Shown: positions 27,569 through 35,778 of the stretch, piece after piece | Layout: the number at the start of each line of letters is the position of its first letter | How positions within the stretch are numbered: the first letter of the stretch is position 1 | Assembly: GCF_000427885.1 (NCBI RefSeq) | Contig: NZ_ATYW01000001.1 | Location: 302,699-366,698, forward strand | Length of the DNA: 64,000 bases | Source: Glycomyces tenuis DSM 44171 | Lineage (GTDB): Bacteria > Actinomycetota > Actinomycetes > Mycobacteriales > Micromonosporaceae | Direction of reading: 5' to 3' | Made by a program: the position numbers and the translations under genes | Notes under the pieces: model-generated | Seen by the model: only the letters and a program-made list of their open reading frames with translations | What the model was told of the DNA's origin: nothing | Databases searched by the model: none

Positions 27569-28144
27569 GTGCAAGCAACAGTGACTGATAGTTCCACGCC
27601 GGAGGTGTCGCCGGTCAACGGCGACGACGTCTCGGTTCTGGTGGATCCGCCGGTCACCGCCGCGCTCGTCGATGAACTCAGCCACCTCTGGGTACGGGTC
27701 ACGAACGCCGGCGGTTCCGTCGGGTTCGTCCCGCCGGTGAGCATCGACGAGGTTCGCCCTCACACCGTTTCCATTCTCGCGCGAGTGATCGACCAGACTG
27801 ACACGCTGGTCGCTCTAAAGGAAGGAGCCGCCATTGTCGCTTGGTGTGTTCTCACATCAAACGACAGCCCGCCGAGGCAGGGATGGCGCACCATCCGCCA
27901 CGTCCAGGTCGACCCGGAGCGTCAGGGCGGCGGCCTTGGTGGCAAGCTTCTCGCGGCGGTCGATCGAGTGGCACGCGAGAAGCTCAAGCTGGAGGCGTTG
28001 AGCCTGAAGGTCCGCTCAGGGACCGGTGCCGACGCGTTCTACCGGAGGCACGGCTTCACGGAGGTCGGACGACTGCCGCGCGCGGTGCGCGTGGCCGACG
28101 ACGATTACCGCGACGACATCATCATGTGGCGCGAACTGAACTGA
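27569..28144 (+). CDS. GNAT family N-acetyltransferase
   Basis: A 191-residue GNAT. The core motif is RHVQVDPERQGGGLGGKLLAAVDRVA (acetyl-CoA pyrophosphate loop QGGGLG), followed by LKVRSGTGADAFYRRHGFTEVGRLP. The first 70 residues are variable. Start is the GTG at 27569. The substrate is unknown; the C-terminal pattern resembles small-molecule acetyltransferases. A parS-bearing palindrome lies 31 bp downstream. Confidence 0.78.
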   Translation: MQATVTDSSTPEVSPVNGDDVSVLVDPPVTAALVDELSHLWVRVTNAGGSVGFVPPVSIDEVRPHTVSILARVIDQTDTLVALKEGAAIVAWCVLTSNDSPPRQGWRTIRHVQVDPERQGGGLGGKLLAAVDRVAREKLKLEALSLKVRSGTGADAFYRRHGFTEVGRLPRAVRVADDDYRDDIIMWRELN

Positions 28145-28175
28145 CCCGCCGCGGCGGGACCACGAATGCCAATGG

Positions 28176-28213
28176 GTGTGGGGCGATGTTTCACGTGAAA
28201 CATCGCCCCACAC
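28176..28213. other. parS site (2) at the centre of a 38-bp palindrome
   Basis: A perfect consensus parS, TGTTTCACGTGAAACA at 28187-28202, extended by GC-rich flanks into an uninterrupted 38-bp inverted repeat, 28176-28213. It lies 31 bp after the GNAT stop. As RNA it would fold as a hairpin with GGGGCGATG/CATCGCCCC arms, so it may also act as the terminator. Confidence 0.9.
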
Positions 28214-28776
28214 TCGTGCCGTGAGTGGGTGCCCCCTCGACAGGAGTGCCGGCGTTCAAGACCCGAAGCACGAGTGTGGACGCGAAGCCGGTCCGAGCCA
28301 GCGGCAAGATCGAGCGGTTTGACCGCACCAATGCCGAAGGGGTGCGCCCGCTGCCCCGTGTCGCGCGCGCCGGACGCCGCGCCGCACTGCCCGCCCGGCG
28401 CATCATCATGGCGCCCATGCCGCGATCAGAGGCGGTCACCCATCAGACGACTCTGGCCGAGCTCCCAGCCGTCGTGTCTGAGCCGTGTCCTCCGATCCGG
28501 GCAATCCGCATTCAGCCCGCCCGCCGGTCGGGCCCACCACCGCCACCGGGCGCCGCTGCGCGGCGGCGAGCTGTGTGCCCGCCCGCTGCGTCGGCGGGAA
28601 GCCCGGCTACCACCTCAGCAGCCGGACTCCCTTCCGTCCTCTTGGCAAAGCCATGCACGGCCCGCGAGCTTCGCCGGGAACCTGTTCCGAGTTCGATGGC
28701 TTGTCGCGGTCGCCCCTGATGCGATGGGGCGGGCCGACTGTCGGCACCGGCTGCGCGAGCCCTCTATGCTCGCGAG
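28214..28776. other. Gene-poor stretch
   Basis: No convincing gene. Overlapping open frames here (for example 28225-28719 plus, 28191-28439 minus) have uneven codon use and no recognisable domain. The only clear signal is TATGCT at 28765-28770, the presumed -10 box of the next small gene. Confidence 0.4.
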
Positions 28777-28941
28777 GTGAATATCTGGACGGTGTTGTGC
28801 GCGTTGCTGGCCTGGCCGTTGCTCATCAGCGGTGCCGTGATGGCGGTCCGGTCCATCTACCGGCAGCACCGGCTCAAACAGGAAGCAGCTGAGAGGAAAC
28901 GGTTCATCGACGAGCAGATCCGGCGCAGCGAGGGCGGATGA
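28777..28941 (+). CDS. Small single-pass membrane protein, unknown function
   Basis: GTG-initiated frame of 54 residues: a short N-terminus (NIWTV), one hydrophobic helix (about residues 6-25, LCALLAWPLLISGAVMAV), then a basic cytoplasmic tail rich in Arg, Lys, Glu and Gln (RSIYRQHRLKQEAAERKRF, ending RRSEGG) that could be amphipathic or coiled. There is no ribosome binding site, but TATGCT ends 6 nt before GTG, the leaderless pattern. I recognise no family. It stands between the ddl/GNAT block and parB, in otherwise non-coding DNA. Confidence 0.6.
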   Translation: MNIWTVLCALLAWPLLISGAVMAVRSIYRQHRLKQEAAERKRFIDEQIRRSEGG

Positions 28942-29169
28942 CGGGCCTCCGAGACGGCAAGGCGCTCGGCCGCCGGCTCGCGAAGAGGATCGATGCCTCC
29001 GGTCCCCGTCCACCACCAGCCGCACGAGGGTCGGCCTGGCAGCCCGACCGAGCGGATGCCGCGAGCGCGCCCAATCCCCGCCGGGCGGCAGGAAGACGGG
29101 GAAGCCGCGAGACGGCCGCTCCGGCGCCTCGCTCCTTCGGTGCTCCGAGACTGTCCGCCGCCCGCGCCC

Positions 29170-29395
29170 AGGCGGCGGGGAAGGATCTCGGCCCGCGCCG
29201 CGCCCCGGCGCGAGGCCACCCCAGTCGCGACGCGCGCGGGCAGTCGCGGCGCCCTTTCGATCCGCCGCGGCGGGCCGCACGACACCGCTGGGCGAGCTCG
29301 GGGATGCGGTGCCGGGGAGGGGTGAACGCGAGCCCGTTCGGTCCTGGCGAGCCGGCGTTCACGTGAGCCGTTGCGGCACTCGGGAGCGTCGGGGG
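29170..29395 (+). repeat. Diverged inverted repeat, copy A (partner 32700-32915)
   Basis: This stretch matches the reverse complement of 32700-32915. Shared blocks in the same order are GAGGCCACC (29213), CGCGCGGGCAG (29232), GCGGCGGG, CCGCTGGGCG (29285), GGGTGAAC and CCGGCGTTCAC (29352). Identity judged by eye is about two thirds, with indels. No gene is recognisable in either copy. The rest of 28942-29768 shows nothing. Confidence 0.65.
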
Positions 29396-29768
29396 CCCAG
29401 GGCCCGAGCGGCGCCCGCGAACGTGCAAGACTCGCCGGTGCGCCCGCGCCATAGCCATGCCGCTGGGTGAGAAAGGCCGGGCTGGCCGGGCCCCGCGGGA
29501 AAGCCGCGATCCGGGCTCGCCGTCGGCCCTGCGCGTCCCCGAGGACCGGCACTCCGGGGGTCCGGCCCGACGGTGAAGGCGGCCGCCGGATTCAGAGCAC
29601 GGCGCTCCGCGTCCCGGGGAACGGGTCTCCCCCGCCGGCCGGCTTCGACTCAGGAGCTGCCCGCGGCAGACGGAACAGCAACCCGCGTCACGGCATGGCA
29701 TGCGCTCGGCCCCGGCCACGGCACCGGCCGTCCCCGCGCGGACGCGAACCGGCGGTGCCGCGCCTCGG

Positions 29769-30854
29769 TTATTCGACGCCGATCTGCTCGACGATCCTGT
29801 CGAGGTCGGCGAGCGAGCCGAACTCGATGACGATCTTGCCCTTCTTCCTTCCCCACGAGACGTTGACCTTCGTCTCGAAGTGATCGGAGAGGCGCTCCCT
29901 CAGATCATCGAGACCCGGCGCCTTGACGCGGTCCTTCGCAGACGTCCGCGCCGAGCTCGCCCTCGGCTCGTCGAGTTCCGGCGTCTCCTCCAGGCGGCAT
30001 GCCGTCACGAGCTCCTCGGTGCTGCGCACCGACAGGCCTTCGCTGATGATCCTCTCGGCGATGTGCTCCTGCGTGTCACTGCTGTCGAGCCCGAGCAGCG
30101 CCCGAGCGTGGCCCGCGGTCAGTACACCCGCCGCGACCTTCGTCTGCACGGTCCCCGGCAGGCTCAGCAGCCGGATCATGTTGGAGATCTGCGGCCGGCT
30201 GCGGCCGATGCGCTTGGCGAGTTCTTCCTGTGTCACGTTGAACTCTTCGAGGAGCTGCTGATAGGCCGCGCCCTCCTCGAGCGGGTTCAGCTCGACGCGG
30301 TGGATGTTCTCCAGCAGCGCCTCGCGAAGCAGTTCGTCGTCTGAGGTGCGCCGGATGATCGCCGGGACGCTCTCCCAGCCCAGCGCCGTGGCGGCGCGAA
30401 GCCGCCGCTCCCCCATGACGAGCTCGTACCTGGCGCCGTCGTCGGCGCCGCCCACCGACTCGCTCTCGGCCTTCTCACGGACCGCGATCGGCTGGAGCAT
30501 GCCGACCTCGGTGAGCGAGATCTGGAGCTCCGCCAGGTGATCCTCGTCGAAGACCAACCGCGGCTGCTTCGGGTTGGTGGCGATCTCGTCGATCCGGATC
30601 AGCTGGAAGCTCGCACCGGGCACCGGAACCAGATCGGAGTCGGGCGTCGATGTTTCACGTGAAACATCGACCGTGGCGACCGCCGACGTTTCACGTGAAA
30701 CATCGCGATCGCCGGGGACCGCCTGCCGCGGCGCGCCGTTCGCCCGGCGGGCCTCGTCGACCTCGTCGACTTCGGTGGTCGTGCTCTCAGCCAGTCCGGT
30801 GGGGATCAGTGCCCCGAGCCCCCGGCCGAGCCCTCCACGTTTCGTCGCCGCCAT
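29769..30854 (-). CDS. parB: Chromosome partitioning protein ParB (CTPase, parS-binding)
   Basis: A 361-residue ParB. The N-terminal ParA-stimulating peptide is KRGGLGRGLGALIP. The CTPase/sulfiredoxin-like domain has NPKQPR and MGERRLRAA (near 147-155). The helix-turn-helix is TQEELAKRIGRSRPQISNMIRLLSLP, and a C-terminal dimerisation domain closes the protein. ParB loads at parS, slides as a CTP clamp and spreads to organise the origin. Two complete parS sites lie inside its own N-terminal linker, where they encode VSRET at residues 52-56 and 64-68. It starts 3 bp after the parA stop. Confidence 0.96.
   Translation of the reverse strand: MAATKRGGLGRGLGALIPTGLAESTTTEVDEVDEARRANGAPRQAVPGDRDVSRETSAVATVDVSRETSTPDSDLVPVPGASFQLIRIDEIATNPKQPRLVFDEDHLAELQISLTEVGMLQPIAVREKAESESVGGADDGARYELVMGERRLRAATALGWESVPAIIRRTSDDELLREALLENIHRVELNPLEEGAAYQQLLEEFNVTQEELAKRIGRSRPQISNMIRLLSLPGTVQTKVAAGVLTAGHARALLGLDSSDTQEHIAERIISEGLSVRSTEELVTACRLEETPELDEPRASSARTSAKDRVKAPGLDDLRERLSDHFETKVNVSWGRKKGKIVIEFGSLADLDRIVEQIGVE
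30651..30666. other. parS site (3), inside parB
   Basis: Perfect TGTTTCACGTGAAACA within a 24-bp palindrome, 30647-30670. It encodes the second VSRET of ParB. Confidence 0.93.
30687..30702. other. parS site (4), inside parB
   Basis: CGTTTCACGTGAAACA, one mismatch from consensus at the first position. It encodes the first VSRET of ParB; the two sites are 36 bp apart. Confidence 0.92.
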
Positions 30855-30857
30855 CGA

Positions 30858-32285
30858 CTACTTCCCGCCCTTCTCGTTCTGCTGACCCGCACGCCGCGGG
30901 TTCAGTTTCATGCCCCTCCGGGCGATCTCCTCGGCAGCCTCGAAATAGCTCGTCGCCCCTCTCGAACCGGGGTCGTACGTCATGATCGACTGACCGTAGC
31001 CCGGGGCTTCCGAGACGCGGACGCTGCGCGGCACCACCGCGTCGAGCACGATCTCGCTGAAGTGGCCGCGCACCTCCTGCTCCACCTGGTCGGCGAGCTT
31101 GGTGCGCTTGTCGTACATCGTGAGCAGGATCGTCGACACCCGAAGGCGGCCGTTCAGGTGGGCCTTGACGAGTTCGATATTGCGGAGGAGCTGCCCCAGC
31201 CCTTCGAGCGCGTAGTACTCGCACTGGATCGGGATGAGGATCTCCTCCGCCGCGACGAGCGCATTGACGGTGAGCAGGCCGAGCGAGGGCGGGCAGTCGA
31301 TGAAGATGTAGTCGAGTTCGCCCTCGTAGGCCTCGATGCTCCTCTGGAGCCGGGCCTCGCGGGCGACGACGTTCACCAGTTCGACTTCGGCCCCGGCGAG
31401 GTCGATGGTCGCGGGGATGCACTGCAGCGAGGGAATGCCGTCGACGCGTTGGGCGATCTCGTCGAGCGGCATGCCGTCGACGAGTGCCTCGTACACGCTG
31501 GCGGTGCCGGCACCGTGCTCGACGCCCAGACCGGTCGAGGCGTTGCCCTGCGGGTCGAGGTCGATGACCATGACGCGGTTGCCGTGAAGCGCGAGAGCCA
31601 CGGCGAGGTTGACAGCGCTCGTGGTCTTGCCGACGCCGCCCTTCTGGTTCGCCACCGCGAACACGCGCCGCCGCGGCGGGCGCGGCATGGTGACGGTGCC
31701 CGCCGGGTTCAGGACGCGGACGGCGCGCTGTGCCTCGCGAGCGAGCGGGAGATCGTCCTCGAGCGGGTCGCTCTGCTGCGGGATCTCGTCACCGTGGTCT
31801 GCGGCAGGGGCGGTGTCGTGCTCGGTCGGCGCCGTGGGCTGCTCCGTCTCGAATGCGCGCGAGGCCGCGGATCCTCTGCCCGACGACCGGCGGCCCGTCT
31901 TACCGGCCTCGGCCTCCGGTGCAGTGTGGCGCCCGGTCTTGCCTCGTTGCTTTGTGGTTCTGCGCATCCCGTCCCATTCCCCGCCGTCGTCCGACCGATC
32001 GTTCTGACTGCGGAAGACCGGGTCGGTGCCGCCGGCCGCGTAGCCGTAGCTTGGACCGGTCTCCCTCGAGACCGATTCTGACCCAGTGGACCCATAGCGC
32101 TGCGCTTCGCCACCCGGCGACTGTGAAGTTTCTCGGTAGCGGCGCCGTCGAGGAGTTGAGCCTTCCTCGCTCACTGCGGCATCGAGGATGTTCTTGATGC
32201 GGCGTTCCGCCGGGGTGTCACTGCCGAAAGAGTTCTGGTGTTCACGATCTTCTGGGGGAAGGGGGTCGCGCACATTCACCGCCAC
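30858..32285 (-). CDS. parA: Chromosome partitioning ATPase ParA with long N-terminal extension
   Basis: A ParA-type Walker ATPase of up to 475 residues. The first 205 residues are disordered, rich in Arg, Gly, Ser and Glu. The ATPase then begins RRRVFAVANQKGGVGKTTSAVN (deviant Walker A near 215-222), with VIDLDPQGNAST, IFIDCPPSLGLL and the late DNA-binding basic residues. It drives ParB-parS segregation over the nucleoid. The length exceeds typical actinobacterial ParA because of the extension. The start is a GTG at 32285 or, more likely for a leaderless mRNA, the GTG at 32279, which lies 6 nt after TAATCT. Confidence 0.93.
   Translation of the reverse strand: MAVNVRDPLPPEDREHQNSFGSDTPAERRIKNILDAAVSEEGSTPRRRRYRETSQSPGGEAQRYGSTGSESVSRETGPSYGYAAGGTDPVFRSQNDRSDDGGEWDGMRRTTKQRGKTGRHTAPEAEAGKTGRRSSGRGSAASRAFETEQPTAPTEHDTAPAADHGDEIPQQSDPLEDDLPLAREAQRAVRVLNPAGTVTMPRPPRRRVFAVANQKGGVGKTTSAVNLAVALALHGNRVMVIDLDPQGNASTGLGVEHGAGTASVYEALVDGMPLDEIAQRVDGIPSLQCIPATIDLAGAEVELVNVVAREARLQRSIEAYEGELDYIFIDCPPSLGLLTVNALVAAEEILIPIQCEYYALEGLGQLLRNIELVKAHLNGRLRVSTILLTMYDKRTKLADQVEQEVRGHFSEIVLDAVVPRSVRVSEAPGYGQSIMTYDPGSRGATSYFEAAEEIARRGMKLNPRRAGQQNEKGGK
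32058..32072. other. Probable eroded parS within parA (encodes VSRET)
   Basis: On the coding strand GTC TCG AGG GAG ACC, residues 72-76 of ParA. It matches only 9 of the 14 core parS bases (GTTTCACGTGAAAC), but every difference is synonymous, leaving the same peptide that intact parS encodes. A second weaker remnant, GTTTCTCGG at 32128-32136, encodes RET in YRETS. Confidence 0.5.
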
Positions 32286-32300
32286 AGATTACGGGCCAGA

Positions 32301-32316
32301 TGTTTCACGTGAAACA
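32301..32316. other. parS site (5), upstream of parA
   Basis: Perfect TGTTTCACGTGAAACA, 15 bp before the parA GTG. It overlaps the probable parA promoter region, so ParB binding could repress parAB. Confidence 0.93.
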
Positions 32317-32699
32317 TCGACCCCGTTCTTGAAGAACCTTACGAGCCATACACTAGCCCAGCAGAATGAAATCCGCCGTTGTCGCGGCACCGACGAAACC
32401 AGGCGGTCATTCACGAAAGCGGTGATTCCCGTTGCGGGAGTTCACCTTTGATTGATCAAGCGGTGCTGTCGGCTTGTGGTCGTTCCCCGACGACGGCAGG
32501 CGGCCGGTACGGCCAGCGCCGCGGCCCGCGATCGAGGACGCGCCATCGAGCCGGGGTCACGGCTGCAACGCTCCCGACCGATCCCGACCTTCCTCGCCCG
32601 GCAGGCAGCGCATTGCCGCGAGTGCCTGCCCAACCGGCGTCCTTCCCGGCGCCCGCAGGTGCCGCCCATAGCCGACGAGTTCAGCGACTGCCCACGCCG
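32317..32699. other. Gene-free stretch upstream of parA
   Basis: No convincing gene on either strand. It is relatively AT-rich at 32320-32460, consistent with promoter DNA for parA on the minus strand; the remainder shows no recognisable feature. Confidence 0.4.
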
Positions 32700-32915
32700 T
32701 CCGGTCCCGGGTGTTCGAGGGTGCGGCAGCGGTACTCGTGTGAACGCCGGTTCGCCGGGGCCGAATGACGCCCCTCGGAGGTTCACCCGCTCCGGTTCCC
32801 CCGAACGCGCCCAGCGGCCACCCGCCGCGACGCATCGGAGGGACGCCGGGCTGCCCGCGCGGGACGCGAGCGGTGGCCTCGTGCGGGGCCGCGGTGCGGG
32901 TTGAGGCCCTTCCCT
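32700..32915 (-). repeat. Diverged inverted repeat, copy B (partner 29170-29395)
   Basis: Read on the minus strand this gives the same ordered blocks as copy A: GAGGCCACC (32880 to 32872), CGCGCGGGCAG, GCGGCGGG, CCGCTGGGCG, GGGTGAAC and CCGGCGTTCAC. The pair brackets parB and parA in inverted orientation. Confidence 0.65.
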
Positions 32916-33000
32916 GCCCGGGACAGGTGGCGATCAGTCGGCATGCCGAGGAGCGGATGTTGCCGGGTTTGCGGCTGCGTGGGATGGCAGACGGCGGGTT

Positions 33001-33120
33001 GGGGTGGCTGGTGCCGTGGCCGTGGTCGGGTGCGTGCCGTGCTGTGGTGCGGGGTGAGGGTCTTCCCGGTGGTTGGTGGTGTCGGTCCGGTGATCGTGGG
33101 TGCTGGTGGCGGTCAGCGGT
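33001..33120. other. Strongly G+T-biased segment
   Basis: In these 120 bases I count 3 A, 23 C and 94 G or T on the plus strand. No reading frame in it resembles a known protein. The surrounding intergenic stretch 32916-33330, between parA and rsmG, shows nothing else. Confidence 0.6.
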
Positions 33121-33330
33121 GTGTCGAGCGGGCGGGGCGCGATGTCGGGGCCGCGAAGCGGCACCCGTGCGAGCCGGGCGGTGTGCCAGAGGCTGGAGAC
33201 ACCGAACCCTTCGCAAGCCGGCGGCCAAGTGCCATGCCCGCGGCGCTGCGGCACCGTGCCCGGCGAGCATCGCACCGGAGCAGGCGAGCGATACAACCCG
33301 GCGGCCGACCACAGCGCGGCCGGCCCTTCG

Positions 33331-34011
33331 CTACCGGATCCGTTCGATCCTCACCACCGTCGTCGGCACCGTGAACCCCGGCTCGGCGAGTTTCTTCTGC
33401 CCACACGTCTCCACGCCGACCCCGCCACCACCGGCCGACCTGACCTCCCGCGCGTCCCGCTCCACCTCTTCACCGGCGCTCCGACCCTTGACCGCCAACA
33501 CCACACCGCCCACCCGAGCCAAGGGCAGGCACCAGCGGGCCAGCTTGCCCAGCGGCGCCACCGCCCTGGACACCACCGCGTCCGCCCGGCCCTTCGGATC
33601 CACTTCCTCGGCCCTGGCTCTGAGCACCTCCGCGTTGTCGATGCCGAGGGCCTCCACGACCTCTTCCAGGAAGTCGACCCGCCGCTGCATCGGCTCCACC
33701 AAGGTCACCCATACGTCGGGCCGCGCCAGCGCCAGGGGAATGCCCGGCAAGCCCGCCCCCGAGCCCACGTCGATCACGTCCGCGTCCGGGTCGATCAGCT
33801 CGCCGATCACCGCGCTGTTGAGCACGTGCCGCCCCCATAGCCGCGGCACCTCCCGCGGGCCGATCAGGCCTCGCTCGATCCCGGCGGTGCTCAGCAGACC
33901 GACGTAGTCCTCGGCCTGCCTGATCCGTTCCTCGTCGCCGAAGACAGAGGCCAATGTTTCACGTGAAACATTGGCCTCGGCGTCTTCAGAGCTCGTCGGC
34001 TCCTGTGTCAT
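33331..34011 (-). CDS. rsmG: 16S rRNA (guanine527-N7)-methyltransferase RsmG
   Basis: A 226-residue GidB/RsmG. The S-adenosylmethionine site is VIDVGSGAGLPGIPLALARPD, followed by LVEPMQRRVDFLEEVV and DAVVSRAVAPLGKLARWCLPL. It methylates G527 of 16S rRNA; loss gives low-level streptomycin resistance in other bacteria. The N-terminal linker contains an intact parS, encoding VSRET at residues 15-19. I chose ATG 34011, which opens MTQEPTSS, over longer upstream frames. Confidence 0.94.
   Translation of the reverse strand: MTQEPTSSEDAEANVSRETLASVFGDEERIRQAEDYVGLLSTAGIERGLIGPREVPRLWGRHVLNSAVIGELIDPDADVIDVGSGAGLPGIPLALARPDVWVTLVEPMQRRVDFLEEVVEALGIDNAEVLRARAEEVDPKGRADAVVSRAVAPLGKLARWCLPLARVGGVVLAVKGRSAGEEVERDAREVRSAGGGGVGVETCGQKKLAEPGFTVPTTVVRIERIR
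33955..33970. other. parS site (6), inside rsmG
   Basis: Perfect TGTTTCACGTGAAACA at the centre of a 32-bp perfect palindrome, 33947-33978. It encodes NVSRET near the N-terminus of RsmG. Confidence 0.93.
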
Positions 34012-34084
34012 GAGTTCTTTTCGTCTCCGGTCCGCGCCATCGAGGCGGGCCCCGCCGATCGCGGAACCCGCATGGCCCAAGACG

Positions 34085-34579
34085 CTATTCGGGCTTGACC
34101 ACGACCCGGCGGCGCGGTTCGGCGCCCTCGGATTCGCTCTGCACGCCCGCGGTCGCATTGATGACGTCGTGGACGCACTTCCGCTCGAAGGCGCTCATCG
34201 GTTCGAGCTTCGCCACTTCACCGGTCTCGATGACCTTCTTCGCGGTCTTCTCGGCCAGGTCGGCCAGCTTCTTGCGCCGCCCCGCCCGGTAACCGCCGAT
34301 GTCCAGCATCAGCCGCGAGTGCTCGCCGGTCTTGCGGTACACCGCGAGGCGACACAGCTCCTGCAGGGCCTCAAGGGTCTGGCCCTTCGGCCCGACGAGC
34401 CCGCCGAGATCCTCGCCCACGATCTCGACCTGCGGGCGGTCGCCGACCACCAGCTCGTCGATGTCGCCATCGAGGTCGAGAATGTCCAGCAGGCCTTCCA
34501 TGTAGTCGGCCGCCACTTCGCTCTGCTCGAACAGTTCGTCTTCGGAGGCCACCTCGTCCTCCCGCACCGTTGCTCCCAT
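34085..34579 (-). CDS. jag: KH-R3H RNA-binding protein Jag/KhpB
   Basis: A 164-residue protein with a KH domain (VEIVGEDLGGLVGPKGQTLEALQ, with GPKG as the GxxG loop) and an R3H domain (SAFERKCVHDVINAT). It lacks the N-terminal Jag-N domain, as is usual in actinobacteria. KhpB homologues bind RNA and affect cell elongation and division in Gram-positives. It sits in the classical rpmH-rnpA-yidD-yidC-jag-rsmG order. Confidence 0.92.
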   Translation of the reverse strand: MGATVREDEVASEDELFEQSEVAADYMEGLLDILDLDGDIDELVVGDRPQVEIVGEDLGGLVGPKGQTLEALQELCRLAVYRKTGEHSRLMLDIGGYRAGRRKKLADLAEKTAKKVIETGEVAKLEPMSAFERKCVHDVINATAGVQSESEGAEPRRRVVVKPE

Positions 34580-34647
34580 GATCGTTAACTATGTCCTATC
34601 GCTAGTTATAAGCCTAGTTTGCCCCATTGTGACTGACCCCAAACGGC

Positions 34648-35778
34648 TTACGCGGCCTGGGAGCCGCCCCCCTTGCCTTTTTTCTTCCCGCCGCCCTGCT
34701 GCGCGCCGCTGACCTTCTTGGCCCGCGCGATGCGTTCGGCCCGCGAGAGGTTCTTCCCCGACCCGGGGCCGCCCTGCCTGGCGTTGTTGGTCGAGTTCGA
34801 GCCGCCGCCCTTGTTCTGCGCCTTGTCCTGCGGCGACTTGCTCTGCTTCGGCTTCTGTCCCGGCTTCGGGGCCAGCGACTTGCGGCGCTCCTCGGCCTCC
34901 CGCTGCTCGGCGAGCATCTGCTCGTGCGCCTTGGTGCCCGGCTTCGGCGGCTTGTTGGCGGAGTTCTGCTGCGGCGGCGGGTACTTGCGGAGCACGTACT
35001 GCTGCTGCGCCAGCGAGAACAGGTTGTTGACGGTCCAGTAGATGACCACGCCGACCGGGAAGATGCCGCCGGAGAAGAGCATGATCACCGGGATGCCGTA
35101 CAGCATCACCTTCTGGATCATGCGCTGGTTGGCGTCCTCGGACCAGCCGGTCTTGAGGATCATCTGACGCGTCGTCAGGTAGGTCGTGAGGATCATCGCG
35201 GCGACGAGGATGCCCGTGACGATCTTGACGTTCATCATCGAGGCGCCGACCTCGGAGAGGTCCGCCTCGCCGGTCATGAAGGTGCTCCAGAACGGGGCGC
35301 CGAACAGGTCCGCGTTGACGTAGGAGTTCCAGTCCGAGTCCGGGCCGTCGTTGATGCCAGACCAGTAATACTCTTCCGTGAGCTTGGTCTGGTGCGGGTC
35401 GGGGCGGCGGAGCACCCAGAACAGGCCGAGGAAGACCGGCGCCTGGAGCAGGATCGGCAGGCAGCCCATGAGCGGGTTGGCCTTCTCCTTGCGGTAGAGC
35501 TCCATCATCTCGCGCTGGAGCGTCTCCCGGTCACCCTTGTAGCGCTCCTGGAGCGCCTTTATCTCCGGTGCCAGCTTCTGCATCGCCCGCTGCGAGCGGA
35601 TCTGCTTCACGAACAGCGGGAAGAGGATCACCCGGAGGGTGATGACCATGCACACGATCGCCAGCACCCACGCCCAGTCGGTCGCCAGGGCGTGCGCGCC
35701 GTTGAATACGCTGCTCCACAGGTCGTGCCACAGCAGCAGCAGCCACGACACCGCGATGTAGATCCAGTGCAAGGTCAC
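34648..35778 (-). CDS. yidC: Membrane protein insertase YidC/Oxa1
   Basis: A 376-residue Oxa1-family insertase. It has a first helix ([21 protein letters not shown]), then [32 protein letters not shown] with the hydrophilic-groove arginine, a cytoplasmic hairpin, [21 protein letters not shown], and three further helices. A very basic Lys/Gly/Asn-rich tail follows (KKKGKGGG), which may contact the ribosome. It has no cleavable lipoprotein signal. It overlaps yidD by 4 bp. Confidence 0.94.
   Translation of the reverse strand: MTLHWIYIAVSWLLLLWHDLWSSVFNGAHALATDWAWVLAIVCMVITLRVILFPLFVKQIRSQRAMQKLAPEIKALQERYKGDRETLQREMMELYRKEKANPLMGCLPILLQAPVFLGLFWVLRRPDPHQTKLTEEYYWSGINDGPDSDWNSYVNADLFGAPFWSTFMTGEADLSEVGASMMNVKIVTGILVAAMILTTYLTTRQMILKTGWSEDANQRMIQKVMLYGIPVIMLFSGGIFPVGVVIYWTVNNLFSLAQQQYVLRKYPPPQQNSANKPPKPGTKAHEQMLAEQREAEERRKSLAPKPGQKPKQSKSPQDKAQNKGGGSNSTNNARQGGPGSGKNLSRAERIARAKKVSGAQQGGGKKKGKGGGSQAA

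Noticed and set aside
28225-28719. A 164-codon plus-strand frame after the 38-bp palindrome
   Set aside because: Codon use decays along it, with no domain and no start signal; a decayed gene is possible but not supportable.
32557-33312. A 251-codon minus-strand frame across inverted-repeat copy B
   Set aside because: Translation is His/Pro/Arg low complexity; copy A has no matching intact frame.
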